NCBI RefSeq assembly: GCF_017916325.1
Contig: NC_090140.1
Coordinates: forward strand, 380,001-444,000
From: Leishmania martiniquensis
Lineage: Eukaryota > Euglenozoa > Kinetoplastea > Trypanosomatida > Trypanosomatidae
DNA length: 64,000 nt
Direction of reading: 5' to 3'
Shown here: positions 17,616-28,562 of the stretch, in pieces
Position numbering within the stretch: position 1 is the first letter of the stretch
Layout of the letters: each line of letters starts with the position of its first letter
Made by a program: the position numbers and the translations under genes
The notes under the pieces: generated by a model
What the model was told of the DNA's origin: nothing
What the model saw: only the letters and a program-made list of their open reading frames with translations
Databases searched by the model: none

Positions 17616-19139
17616 ATGCAGGCTGCCAAGCCAGCAGCGGTACTGCTGGCACTCTTTCTGTGCGGCTGCGCGTGCGCTAGCTACGCCGCTGAGCCCCGCG
17701 TAAACGATGATCTACCACCTGGTGTGATGCGCGGACCGCTGCTACATGAGCACAGCTTCCAAGAGCCGCTAGTGAGCGATTGGTGGGAGGAAGGTGTCCC
17801 GCACTACATGATTGGCGGGTCGGCGGTTGCCAACGAGTGCTTTCTTCGCCTCACAACAAACGACCTGGATGACCACGGGTTCACCTTTAATACAGCACCA
17901 CTCGATCACGACAATTGGGAGGCTCGCGCGCGCTTCTCCATCCGACCGCCTCCACCGGCGGCTGGCATGGGTGGCAGCTCTGCCCACTACCAGGGCGGCG
18001 ACGGCATGGCCTTTTGGTACCTCGACCAGCCGATCGGCGACGATCATCAGCACGTTGTAAAGTATTCCAAGTCTATCTCTCCGGAGCTTCGGGACGAGAT
18101 GCTGGACGCCGAGAATCCGTGGCGTGCAGCCGACTTTCTGCTGAATGACGACGACGGCGATGATGGCGCGGAAGAGGTGGATGGGGAGGACCTGACAGAG
18201 CGGGAGAGAGAGGAGCGGCAAGAGGCGAAGGAGCGCCGCGCTGCAAAGCAGAAGAGGCGCGAGGAGCTGTTCAAGCGACTCTTCCGGCGCGGCACCTCTG
18301 TGGACGAGTCGGATCGGGAGTCGCGCATTATGGGCGTGAAGTTCTCCGATTTCAACAAGGGCTTTGGCCTGATTCTCGACTCCGTAGGGGATGAAAATGA
18401 GCATCTGCATGCGCGCGAGCAGCAAGGCGACGCCGTGCGACATCACCACCACAAGGCCAGCATCTACCTACTGCTCAACCTGCCGAACCACACGGCGAGC
18501 TCAGGGGCGACGGTGGTGAATAACTTTGACCCAACGCGGGAGAACTTCCGCGCGTCACCGGATGTGCTGCGGTGCACGTACGACTTCCGCCAGAAGGGCA
18601 CCAAGGCGTATGACCCACAGGCACATTTGATGGACAGTGTTGCCAAGGCCGCCGCTGCCGCCGAAGAGCCGCTGGAGCTGGTTGTGCGGTACTACGAAAA
18701 GAAGCTTACCGTTATCATCCGCCGCGAGGACGTTGCCAAGCGCGAGGTGTCAGCGGTGGTGGATGAGACAGGCAGGGCAACGAACAAGGTGGAGGTGGTG
18801 CGGACCTACACAGAGACCATGTGCGGTGAGGTGTACCCGATCCAGCTGCCGTTGCGCTACCACTTCGGCTTCTCCGCCAGCACCGGCCACCGACCCGCCA
18901 AGGACCGCAAGCGTCGCTCGCTGCGGAGCGTCTTTCATGAGGTGGACAAGGAAACGTTCACCCATGTCGATGTCCATGATATTGTGAGGTTCGAGGTGCG
19001 TGAGCTGGGGCTGGACGCTAAGGCGATGGGATACTCCATGACCATCCCGCTAGAGCACTTCGACTTTGAGGCGGACAGGCGCGAGCGGCTGCACTTCTCT
19101 CGCCAAATCCCCGTGGACCCGGACTCGGACACGGCGTAA
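17616..19139 (+). CDS. L-type (legume-like) lectin of the secretory pathway
   Basis: A 507-residue protein from the ATG at 17616. L-type lectins such as ERGIC-53 and VIP36 bind high-mannose glycans and help move glycoproteins between ER and Golgi. A signal peptide is clear (residues 1-24, ending ASYAAE). Family motifs are GDGMAFWYLDQP (128-139) and FNKGFGLILDSV (246-257), the equivalents of 'GDGxAFWYT' and 'FxGLxIFLDTY'. Between them lies an unusual insert (about 141-238), strongly acidic then a charged Glu/Arg helix, where other members have about 20 residues. No C-terminal transmembrane segment or ER-retrieval signal is visible; the protein ends in DPDSDTA, so it may be lumenal or secreted rather than a membrane cargo receptor. 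The upstream in-frame ATG at 17394 would bury the signal peptide and is rejected. Confidence 0.86.
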   Translation: MQAAKPAAVLLALFLCGCACASYAAEPRVNDDLPPGVMRGPLLHEHSFQEPLVSDWWEEGVPHYMIGGSAVANECFLRLTTNDLDDHGFTFNTAPLDHDNWEARARFSIRPPPPAAGMGGSSAHYQGGDGMAFWYLDQPIGDDHQHVVKYSKSISPELRDEMLDAENPWRAADFLLNDDDGDDGAEEVDGEDLTEREREERQEAKERRAAKQKRREELFKRLFRRGTSVDESDRESRIMGVKFSDFNKGFGLILDSVGDENEHLHAREQQGDAVRHHHHKASIYLLLNLPNHTASSGATVVNNFDPTRENFRASPDVLRCTYDFRQKGTKAYDPQAHLMDSVAKAAAAAEEPLELVVRYYEKKLTVIIRREDVAKREVSAVVDETGRATNKVEVVRTYTETMCGEVYPIQLPLRYHFGFSASTGHRPAKDRKRRSLRSVFHEVDKETFTHVDVHDIVRFEVRELGLDAKAMGYSMTIPLEHFDFEADRRERLHFSRQIPVDPDSDTA

Positions 19140-20501
19140 GCGGGCGAGTGCGATTGTTTGTGTGCCCGCATGCGTGGCTGTTTGCCACACAGACGTTTGT
19201 ATTTCTTGAAGGTGAGATGATTGGGCCGATAAGGAGTGCGCCACTGTGCCTGTGGGTGTGGAGGAGACGGAGAGAGCGAGAGTGAGAGTGAGTGGCGAAA
19301 GGGTGGCGCGACGTGCAGGTGTGTGTGTGTCTGCCGACGACCTCGCAGCAGGACGCCCCCCTCCTCCTCCTGCTCCTACTCCTTTGTCCTCTTTAATGGT
19401 GCCTGTTCGATCACCCTTTCCTTTGCAGTGGCTCAGCAGCGATCGAGGCGCCTCCACAGAAGAGTGTGTGAAGGGGAGGGACGTGCCCGCAAGCGCACCG
19501 ACGCACGCGATGTGTGTACGCACCATTCTTTCACATTTTTTTTTCGCCTCCTTCCCCCCGGTGAAAGGATGATGACAGGGCTTGTGCGGTCGCCCTTCTC
19601 CGGTATCCACTGCTTTCTCTGCGCGCTCTCTTTCCTCCTTCCCTCATTCCTGCATCTTCTCCCCGTTCGCGCAGCCGCCCTGCACTGCGCTGCACTCCTC
19701 CTGCAACGCATCTCTTTTGTGCTCTCTTTTCCCTATTCGTTCATCTCTCGACGACTCTCCATTTCATCTTACCCCTCCCTCCTCCCTACGCACACACGCA
19801 CGGCTGTTTGGCTACGTCGCTGATGCGCGCCTGTATCCGTGAAGGGTATGTGTATGCGCTGTGCGTGTGTGTGTGTGCACATGCGCTTCTCTCTCATGTT
19901 CACTTCCCTTCCTCATCGCGTTCTTATCCGACAGAGACGGGGGCCAACGAAACGGAACAGTAAAGCGGAACACAGGAGGAGGCAACTGTGTGGGACTCTC
20001 CACGGCTGGCGTTGCTCACATGTTTGTGCGTGCGGGTGGCGGTGTCTTCGATCCCTCTCTCGGTGCCTCCAACACAACCTTTCTCTTCAATGTATTTCGG
20101 CCGCTGTTTTCCTTCAGCCCCCTCCTCTCTCTCCGTTTGTCGGTGTGACCCTTTCCACCCGCTGCCCCCCTTTCGGTGCATAACTGCTTCTCCTGGATGT
20201 GCTCCCTCCTTCTGTCGCTCGTCTGACGGCGCCAACGGAGGGCTTGCATAATATGTGTGTACTCTCCCCTCCCCTCCCTTCTCCCCCTTGAACGCTTTCT
20301 CACACTGCGACGGTGCCCATTGGTGCATCTTTCCCATTTCCCCGTTTGCGCCATCCCTAGAGAGCTCTTTCCTTCGCTCCCCAAAACGTCGGTGTCTCCT
20401 CTCCCCGCATCCCCATTCCGCGATCAACAGCAAGAGCGACACGCCCACCCTCTTCAGGGTCTGTGGACTGCAGCAGACAGACGGCACACATACACAGAGA
20501 G
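19140..20501. other. Intergenic region, pyrimidine-rich, no gene seen
   Basis: About 1.36 kb. From about 19590 onward the plus strand is dominated by C/T runs with CA/GT microsatellites (19790-19800, 19864-19880). Long frames across it are low complexity. Candidate trans-splice sites for the MORN gene lie in the last 150 bases. Confidence 0.6.
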
Positions 20502-22667
20502 ATGTCGGACAGTGGCAGCGAGGCGGCGGTGGAGCTGCCGCAGATGTGGCAGTTCATTCACCCCATGTTCAACCGTGCCGACAGCGACGAGGAGGAGTCG
20601 AATGACGAGGAGGACGTCGACGTGGCCGGCCACGACGCAGCCCGCGGAGGCCGCCCAGCCGACTACGTTAGACTGAAGAAGTCCGCCCCACACGTGGGCC
20701 AGCTGATTCGCTTCCTCAATGACATGGACGAGGAGGATGTGCAGGGAGTGCTTCTAGAGAAAGACCCGGTGACGCGGCAGACATTGCTGCAGTGGGCGAC
20801 GCTGAACAACCACTTCATGCTTGTCGAGTACCTCGTGAAGCGTATGAAGCGCGCCGCCTTCTCTTTCGATGCCGATTCGGTCGAGGTCGTGGTGTACGAC
20901 CGGTGGGTGGAGATGCTGCCGGAGTTGCCCAGCGTTGCCGAAGTGGCGGAGCGGCAGAAGCAGCGCGAGAGCGAGAAAGCGAAGCGGCTCGCGGAGCGCG
21001 CTATGGCCAACGGCGGCGACGTCGACGAGAACGAGGACGAGGAGAGCGAGGAGGAGGAGGTGGAGCCGATGCCGGAGGAGCTGGTGTATGACACGCTGGA
21101 GGAGTACCACAGCGAGTGGGGGGATGGCGGCGTTGGGGTGGTGAAGCGGATTGGTGAGCTCGGCGTGTATGTGGGGCCGCGCCTGCAGGACGGCACGAAG
21201 CAGGGCCTCGGCCAGACGCTCTTCCCCTCCGGCGACTGCTACACAGGCGAGTATAAAGAGAACCAGCGCGACGGCCGCGGCGTCTACTGGTGGTCCAAGA
21301 GCGGCGCGCTGTACTGCGGCGAGTGGTTCCGCAACACGCGCCACGGCTACGGCCGCATGGTGTACCCGGACGGCTCCCGCTACCTTGGGTGCTGGGTGCG
21401 TGGCAAGCGCAGCGGCAAGGGCCGCTACGTCTACGCCGACGCCAGCAGCTACGACGGGAATTGGGTGAAGGATGAGAAGCACGGGAGCGGCACGTACCAC
21501 CTGCTGGACGGCTCTTCCTTTATCGGTAGCTTCGACCACAACCGGTTCGTGTCGGGCGAATGGCGTCTCGCCTCCGGCACGGTGCGCTACATCGGCAACT
21601 TCGAAAAGGATGTGCCTGCCGGCGCTGGCGTGTACGTGCACCGCTGCGGCCTCAAGGCGGGCACCTTCCAGCAGGAGGGCACCTACTCCGAGGAGGGCAA
21701 GGTGTGGGTGCCGGGCGTGCTCAGAGGCACGTCTCGCATGGTGCCGCACATCGAACTCGTAGTACCACCGCAGCCCAGCGGCCTGACGCGGGTGCCGATG
21801 GAGTTCGCCGCCGAGTGCACCGGTTACACCATGGGGGACCTCATAAAGGCCGCCAACTTCGCCCCGCTGCTGCGGTGGGTGGCCTCCCTGGCGTCCACGG
21901 CTGACGACGCTGTGCCTAATGAGGCGGAGCTGAGGGGGGTGGAGGTTCAGTCCATGCGCTACGACGCGGCCGACCCCGACGCCATCACAGAGGTGACCAT
22001 CCTCCCCATCCTCGTGGACCGGGTCGGCAAGCGTGTGCACCTGCCGTGGGAGCTGGTTACGCTGAAGCCGTCCGTCACGCGCCTGATGATCCTGCTGGAG
22101 ACGCCAGGTATGCAGCCAGTAGTGGTCTTGGAGAAGTCCCTGCAGAGCGCCAGCCCTGACGAGCAACACCAGCAAAGCCGCCTCCCCGCGGTGCACATCA
22201 GCGAGGACTCATCTGTGGACGGCGATGTGGTCGACATCATCGGTTCCGCCCTCCGCCTGCAGCTCACTTCCACGAAGTTCATGGCCCCCTTGCTGCCTCC
22301 AATGCGATGCAACCCCACGCTAAGCAATGCTGAGGAGTCTGTGTGGATGTACGCGCAGGAGGTGCACCACGAGGCGATGGCGCAGCTGGAACACAAGCTT
22401 CTGCAACTCTCAACTGAGTCGCCCGGGGCGTCAACGACGTACGTGGCGGTGCCGCTGTCCGACGTGACTGCCACCTCGACTGACGCCATGACCGCGATGG
22501 CGGCCGCCAATGTGCAGCAGCGCCGTGCCGCACAGACGCTGCCCAGTGCTACGGTTGCCCCGCAGCGGCCACCGACGCCGCCGCCCCCGATGCTGGAGCC
22601 GCGGCCGGAGCTTCAGCCACTGTACGACGCCAAGGCCCGCCGCGAAGAGGCCGAGTTGGAAGACTAG
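20502..22667 (+). CDS. MORN-repeat protein with an ankyrin-like N-terminal segment
   Basis: A 721-residue protein from the ATG at 20502. MORN repeats form elongated beta-hairpin stacks used in membrane-associated and axonemal scaffolds. About six to seven units occupy residues 223-395, for example YTGEYKENQRDGRGVY, YCGEWFRNTRHGYGRMVYPD and YDGNWVKDEKHGSGTYHLLD. Before them is an acidic start, then a helix pair (DPVTRQTLLQWATLNNHFML, about 88-107) that resembles an ankyrin unit, then a Glu-rich linker. The C-terminal 300 residues have no family I recognise; they are moderately hydrophobic, then Pro-rich near the end. Possible roles include flagellar (radial spoke-like) or cytoskeletal scaffolding, but that is inference. 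Confidence 0.88.
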   Translation: MSDSGSEAAVELPQMWQFIHPMFNRADSDEEESNDEEDVDVAGHDAARGGRPADYVRLKKSAPHVGQLIRFLNDMDEEDVQGVLLEKDPVTRQTLLQWATLNNHFMLVEYLVKRMKRAAFSFDADSVEVVVYDRWVEMLPELPSVAEVAERQKQRESEKAKRLAERAMANGGDVDENEDEESEEEEVEPMPEELVYDTLEEYHSEWGDGGVGVVKRIGELGVYVGPRLQDGTKQGLGQTLFPSGDCYTGEYKENQRDGRGVYWWSKSGALYCGEWFRNTRHGYGRMVYPDGSRYLGCWVRGKRSGKGRYVYADASSYDGNWVKDEKHGSGTYHLLDGSSFIGSFDHNRFVSGEWRLASGTVRYIGNFEKDVPAGAGVYVHRCGLKAGTFQQEGTYSEEGKVWVPGVLRGTSRMVPHIELVVPPQPSGLTRVPMEFAAECTGYTMGDLIKAANFAPLLRWVASLASTADDAVPNEAELRGVEVQSMRYDAADPDAITEVTILPILVDRVGKRVHLPWELVTLKPSVTRLMILLETPGMQPVVVLEKSLQSASPDEQHQQSRLPAVHISEDSSVDGDVVDIIGSALRLQLTSTKFMAPLLPPMRCNPTLSNAEESVWMYAQEVHHEAMAQLEHKLLQLSTESPGASTTYVAVPLSDVTATSTDAMTAMAAANVQQRRAAQTLPSATVAPQRPPTPPPPMLEPRPELQPLYDAKARREEAELED

Positions 22668-25134
22668 CAGACGCTACGGAGGGAAAGGCAGCGGCCACTG
22701 CCAAGAGCACACGCGCACCGAGGCCCCCCCTCCCTCCCTCCCTCTCTGTCAAGGCGCGTCGGCCGTTATCCGTCTCCTCCCCTCTTCTCCACACACACAC
22801 ACACGCATTCTTTTCTGCCCCTGCTGCTCCGTGATTGTGTGTATGTGCGAACACTATGTACATGACAGCGACCCTGATCGCTGCGCACCGGCTCACGCCT
22901 CTCCTCCCTTCTCTTTCCAACTGGCCATCTTCTTAGGCATCGCCATGTCTCGTCGTCGTCTCGCCACTTTCACCACAATGCGAAGTGCCCCTCCAGGCGG
23001 TGGGCTGCCGGCGCTTCTTTTACCCGCCCCTTCCCCCCTTCTCACCGCAGACACCCACCTACACATGACCACATTGCAAGAGCACGCGGGCATCCCCTTG
23101 CCTTCTCCCTGTCCGGTGCTGCTGATCGTCTCTGTGGTGGCTGTACACGTGCCCTCTCCCCTTCGGTTCGTGTTGTCGACAGTGTACTCAAATTGTCCTC
23201 TTCCCTCTCCCCTCAGCCTCTGCGATGGGCGCTATGGTTGATGCTGGGGAAAGCCTCAACGGATGTGGTCGCTGCCATAATGGCGCCTGATGATGATCGA
23301 TGATGTATAACAGTAGCCGCGGCACGCTCGTTGGCGTTGGCCTGTATCTATCTGTCTGTGAGTGAGTCCGTGTGCCTCTTCAGGTGCCGTCAGCAGATGG
23401 CAACGAGCTGCAAGCGAGATAGAAAGCGGGGACGGAGAAGAAAAAAAGACGCATGAACGCGGCGTGTGGTGTGCGCGTACGAGAGGAGTCGCACAGGCAT
23501 TCATGAGTGCACAGGCGGGGCCCCCCCTCTTCCCTCGGCTGCCGCGCTAGGTTTTTGTGAGTGTGGCCCATCGAGGGCGCGAGGGAAAGGGCTCCGTTGC
23601 GGCCACCGGCGGCGTCTTTGCCGACTCGATCTGCGCATACACACATACGGGGCTCTGATATGGGCAGCTGCCTCTCCTTCCCACTTATTCGCCTTCCCAT
23701 CGCTCCCCTTGTTTCTCCCCCCTCTCCTTCCCTCGATGTGTGCTGCGACCCACTCACCCACCAACAACAAGTGACAAGAAAAAAATGTCAGCGAGATACT
23801 CATGTAACGTAGCGAACTGACACATACACACCTCTCCACGACGACACCTCGTCACCCCTCCCAATGAGAGGCCTCAAGGCCCCCCTCCCCCTCCTCTCTT
23901 CTCTCCCGCCGCGGCACAGCTACGGTGAAAGGACAGCTGCGAGGTGAGAGCGCCTCGTGAAACTCCTGGGTGTGGAACACGACAGCGTGCCGGAGCGGGT
24001 GAAGCACCGATGGCCGCACTCACATGAGAGAGGCTGACGGTGCTGGGCCGAAGGGCGAAGCGCGATTGAGGGTGCGAGGCACTGTGCACACCAAATGCGT
24101 ACGGCGGCGAGGACTTCTACCTCCCTCTCCCCCACCGCCACCGCCACCGCCGAAAGGGTTTGCCCACACCCATGCACGCAACGGTAACATGACAGACCAT
24201 CTGGGCCGATGCGCCAGCTTGCGACTCGGGGGCAACCGCGGCCTGAACGGGGGAGGCCGGAGAGCGTCGGAGGCAGGCGAAGAATGGGGATGGGTGGGTG
24301 GGAAGGAGGGCGAGGGGGCATACAGCCGGCAGACTTTTTCCCGGCCGTGGACGGGTAAGCTGTGCTCGAGGTAAGCCGAAACGACTCCGTTACATGGAGC
24401 CGGGCAGATTCCACCACGAGCATCGCATCACCTCACGGCGAGCGGCGCTAAGGAAGGAGCTCCTGGTGAACCATTGAGGACCTGATCGTGGCCACCGATG
24501 AGGATGACACGTACGACACCACCTGCTTCACGGACCCCCCCCTCGGCTGACGGATGGGGGCGCAGCTGTGCGGTATGCGAACGGCGCCACTCTGGTGCAT
24601 TGCGGCGGGGGTGGGCCACAGACATGCGCCCGAAAAGGCCGCGCCGGGGACGGCCCGTCCCCGACGAGGGAGTCTGGTCGTGGCCAGGGGGGATGCTCGG
24701 CGGAGTGAGTGTGGCGAAGCCGCGGAAACGTTCGCCCCCCCCCGTCCCGTCAAGGCAAAATGCAGAGGCGTGCCGAAAGGCGCGCGCAGCCGGGCAGGAG
24801 AGCCGACAGCGGCCATTGCCCATTGCATCGCACCGCCACCTTCACACTGTCCCCCCCTCTCTTCTCTATCCACGTAATTGCCCAACAACGCAAAAGAAGC
24901 TCACGAAGACTGCATCAGTGCCGGCACATACTGCCGCCTTCGCGCACGCTCTCTATTCCTGCTCCCCTCCCCCCTTCCTCAATAGAGAAAACCCACCGAC
25001 CGTCATCCACAGACAGACATAGACGCACGCCTATTCGCAGGCATTCATACCGGAACGCTCACCCTCAAAGACACTCATTTGTCTTCAGCTTTCCCCTTCC
25101 TCCCCCACCACGATCAGACGCGGGCGCCACTGCA
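22668..25134. other. Long intergenic region, no convincing gene
   Basis: About 2.5 kb. CA repeats at 22789-22805, C/T-rich runs in many places, and a CCACCG triplet stretch near 24131-24150. Between about 23.9 and 24.85 kb the sequence is less repetitive and has overlapping open frames on both strands, but none shows a recognisable motif. The pyrimidine tract near 25085-25110 is a plausible splice signal for the RAD21 gene. Confidence 0.6.
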
Positions 25135-26853
25135 ATGTTCTTCTCCACTTACGTACTGACAAAGAAAGGCCCGCTCGCGAAGGTCTGGCTCGCCGCGCAC
25201 TGGGACAAGCGACTCACCCGCCATGAAGTGAAGGTCGTCGACCTCAGCCAGACTATTCTGCACATCGTCCGCCCTGTCGTTCCCATCGCCCTGCGCACGT
25301 CGGGTGAGCTGCTTGTCGGTGTCGTGCGCATCTACGCGCTGAAGGTGAAGCACTTGCTGAAGGAGGCGACAGAGGCGACGCTCTTCTTGCGGGTGACAAC
25401 TCTTGCGGCGAAGGGTAGTAAGGCTAGCCTTGCCGGCCAGCACCGCACCACCTCCATCGATGGCGTTGTCGTGCCAGTGAAAGGCAGCGATATCGAGGCC
25501 GTGACGTTCGACTGGAACGCCGACGTTGCAGCGAAGCACGGTGCGGTGGCAGACGCTGCCGAGGCTCTCGGCGAGGGCCGCTTCAGTGCCATTGCTGACC
25601 TCCTGGGCAACAGCTGCCGCATCGAGGCCCCCGACACGGACAAGGAAGATGCCCTCCTGGCGTCGGCATGGTACACAGTCCAGCCAACGTCGCAGGCGGC
25701 AGGCGACGAGCTTCACACCTCCCAACAGGACTACGACGAGATAGCCAAGATGCGGGCAGACCTGATGGCCTTTGGCGAGCGGACCAGCGGCAGCACTCGT
25801 ACCAGTAAAAGCAAATCGAGTCTATCAAGTGTGGAGAAGGGCCGTGGCAGCGTCGCAGTGGGTGTGGACGGCATGGCGTTCCCCGGCGTCGGCGATGAGC
25901 TCGATATCGGCGTCCCGCTTCCAGACGAGCTGCCGCTGGGCTTTCCGGCTCTGGACGGGCAGGCGCCGCCAGGCATGATGCCGACTGATCCGTTCCTGCT
26001 GCCGGACATGGTGACCGTGGACGAAGAGGCGGCGGCGCAGCACGCACGCTCAGGCCGGAAGTTTCGGCCGGTGAATGTGTGTGACCTCACCTCCACGACA
26101 CTGTCACGCGAGGCGTTTGAGAAGTGCATGGCGGATCGCAGTGATATTCTTAACAGTGAGCCGCGCCGAGGCCCCTACGACGTCCAGGAGGAGGCCGATC
26201 GCTATACTGTGACCGGGGCCGCCGGCCCTGCGAACGCGGCCGCTACCAGCCCTGCGATGGACGCAGCACCTCTCTCGCGTGTGCTGAACCCGGCGCTTCG
26301 CCTCGCATACGCGACAGCGCTTCGGCAGAGCGTCGAGGAAGCTGCCTCGATGGCGGCGCAGGCGCTGCGGCTGTCGACGGCGCGGCGTTGCGATGTCCCT
26401 GCTGGCGGCGGGGGCGCGCTCGAGGCGGACGATGCGCAGGTCGCCGCTGCGGATCTGGACGGCAGCGCCATGCTGCTGCCGGAGGAGGAGGCGGCGCAGC
26501 AGCGCCGGAAGCGGAGCCGCGATCGCGGTGACGGAGCCGATGACTCGACAACGACCGCCGGTGTGTCAGCCAGTGTTCGGCAGACGTTGGAGCGCATTCG
26601 AGCGGAGCTTTGGTCGCAGGCCGCGCATGGCCGCAAGAGACACTGCAGTGAGTCAGTCGCATCTCTCGTTGATGCAAGCTGCGCGTTGCGAGAGGTGTGC
26701 CGTGGGCTGCGCCGCCGAGATGCCGCGCGGACGTTTGTGGACGTCCTGGCACTCGCGTCGAAACAGTACATCAACGTCCGTCAGGCGCTGGGGTCTGATG
26801 AGGTGCAGATGACCCTGAACGAGTCGGCTCTGCCTCTGCTGGCTGCCGCCTGA
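25135..26853 (+). CDS. RAD21: Cohesin kleisin subunit RAD21/SCC1
   Basis: A 572-residue protein from the ATG at 25135. RAD21 closes the cohesin ring by bridging SMC1 and SMC3, and its cleavage by separase releases sister chromatids. The N-terminal domain is diagnostic: MFFSTYVLTKKGPLAKVWLA, then ILHIVRPVVPIALRTSGELL and GVVRIYALKVKHLLKEA (residues 1-85). The middle is acidic and Pro/Gly-rich with basic patches (KKR-like segment near 460), as usual for kleisins. The C-terminal end (about 525-572) resembles the winged helix that contacts SMC1 (FVDVLALASKQYINVRQ). Length is similar to Scc1 proteins (about 560-630). The frame is open far upstream to 24709, but the conserved N-terminus fixes the start. 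Rec8 is the alternative; the long middle region does not decide. Confidence 0.92.
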   Translation: MFFSTYVLTKKGPLAKVWLAAHWDKRLTRHEVKVVDLSQTILHIVRPVVPIALRTSGELLVGVVRIYALKVKHLLKEATEATLFLRVTTLAAKGSKASLAGQHRTTSIDGVVVPVKGSDIEAVTFDWNADVAAKHGAVADAAEALGEGRFSAIADLLGNSCRIEAPDTDKEDALLASAWYTVQPTSQAAGDELHTSQQDYDEIAKMRADLMAFGERTSGSTRTSKSKSSLSSVEKGRGSVAVGVDGMAFPGVGDELDIGVPLPDELPLGFPALDGQAPPGMMPTDPFLLPDMVTVDEEAAAQHARSGRKFRPVNVCDLTSTTLSREAFEKCMADRSDILNSEPRRGPYDVQEEADRYTVTGAAGPANAAATSPAMDAAPLSRVLNPALRLAYATALRQSVEEAASMAAQALRLSTARRCDVPAGGGGALEADDAQVAAADLDGSAMLLPEEEAAQQRRKRSRDRGDGADDSTTTAGVSASVRQTLERIRAELWSQAAHGRKRHCSESVASLVDASCALREVCRGLRRRDAARTFVDVLALASKQYINVRQALGSDEVQMTLNESALPLLAAA

Positions 26854-28562
26854 GAGTGGCGGTAGAGGTGGACCAGCGTAACGAGAGCGAAGCTGGGGCG
26901 CTCGAGCCTCTCCTGCAGGGCATTTTGGGTGCATGCTCGCCTGTCTCGCGCTCCACATCTCCTCGCTGCACTTGAGCAGCGCTCTCCTCTTGAGAGCTGT
27001 TGCCACGAGTGCTGGTGTCCCCAGTGCTGCTGTTGCCGCCGTTGGTGGCGCTGTTAACCCCCCTTTCCCGCGCCGGACTTCCCCGTCAGTCAGCTGTATG
27101 GTGTGCTCGCTATTTCCTCATGTCTTCGCAGAGAGCTCCACCACCTGCGGGAGAAGGGGAGGGGAGTGGGACACAGGTGTTATATATATATATATATTAT
27201 CTCTGCCCTATAGCTTTGATCGCCTACCCTTCCTCCTCAGAGTCTCGCTCTCTGCATGTTTGTCTGTGCATCCAAGCTTCTGAGGGGTGGATGGGGGACT
27301 GAGCGACTTGCATCATGGAGAGTGCGTGCTGCTCTTAGCGGAGGAGTGAGAGAGGCCCCCCTTTGCAACACACACACACACACACGCAGTCACCGACAGT
27401 GAGTCTCTCCAGTCCATAGAAACAGATACGTGCGTATGTACGTGAAGTGCTTCGTGAAAGCTTTGCCCACTGTGCGTGTGTGTGCGTCGAAGCAGAAGGT
27501 GTTGGCTTCTCTGCCATGGGGCCGCCACTCACCGACGCACATCCCCTACTCACGCGCATACACGCTTCCCCTGCCCCTCCCCCTTTCCTGAGCACGGGTG
27601 TGCGTCCGTGGGAGGAGGGGAGGGGAGGGGCAGGGGAGGCCCTCATAGACATCCGTTTCCCTTAACACACACACGCATATATGTATATATATATGTATAT
27701 GTGTGTGCGTGTACTCTGATGCACATTCTCTCCTGGATTCCACGTGTGCCTGTGTGTGTCTCTGTACCAGTGGACGTCTCCACCGACACACTGAGACACA
27801 CACGCTCACACAAGCGAGTGTGGACGGACGAATGTGTGCCGCGGTTTTAATTTGTGTTGGGCGGGTGGTGGACATGGAAGTAGGCCCTCAAACGCAGGCG
27901 GGCAGGGGGGACGCCGCTGTGTTGAAGAGACCGCTTCTCACGAGCTCTGCTCTCCTCTTCCCTTGCTAATGCGCGTGAGATATACACTGGGGGAATGGGG
28001 GCTGGAGGAGCTGGGGTGAGGAGGAGGCGGGGTGGGGGGCGATACGCTGAGGCGATGGAGCCCCGCCTCAACGGTCTTCTCTTCCGCATCTATGCGCAGT
28101 TGTCGGGGCTTCTCTCTGTCTCTTTGGCACCCACGTATGCGAATGGGGGCGCAACCGTTGCCCCGCTGGGTCACGGCGGTGTAACGGCTGACTGCTCCGA
28201 CTTGCGCCGTATTCTATCACGTGAAGCGTTCCACTTCCCTGTCGCGCACCTTCATCGTTACCTTCTCTCTCCCTTCACATGTGCGTGCGCATACATGCGA
28301 CGATGCTAACAGCGGAAGCGACTCAAACTTCGCACACCGGGCGACGAACAGCCGGACTTATCCAGGATACAATATCCGTAGCCAACGAGCGCTTCTCCTT
28401 TGCCACTGCGTGTGTGTGTGTTACTCAGCTGCGCCTACACCCACTCACCCGGTATACGCGGAGCTCCGTAGACTCACACACACACACACGTACACACGTA
28501 CACACAGAGACGACCAGACATACAGGGGACACGCACGCACGCACGCACGCGCACGAGGCGTC
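26854..28562. other. Intergenic region with TA and CA repeats and a G-quadruplex-like run
   Basis: About 1.7 kb without a credible gene. TA microsatellite at 27180-27199, CA repeat at 27369-27385, TATG-type repeat near 27675-27700, and five GG/GGGG runs separated by one or two bases at 27611-27639. CA and GCAC repeats (28471-28555) lie just before the methyltransferase start. Confidence 0.6.

Noticed and set aside
20754..22196. 480-codon minus-strand frame opposite the MORN gene
   Set aside because: A shadow frame caused by GC-rich codon bias on the opposite strand; no motif, and the MORN repeats on the plus strand are clear.
24498..25022. 174-codon plus-strand frame and an overlapping minus-strand frame at 24428-24823
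   Set aside because: Both are rich in Arg/Pro/Ser without motifs, they compete over the same bases, and the region ends in the splice tract of the RAD21 gene. A relic cannot be excluded.
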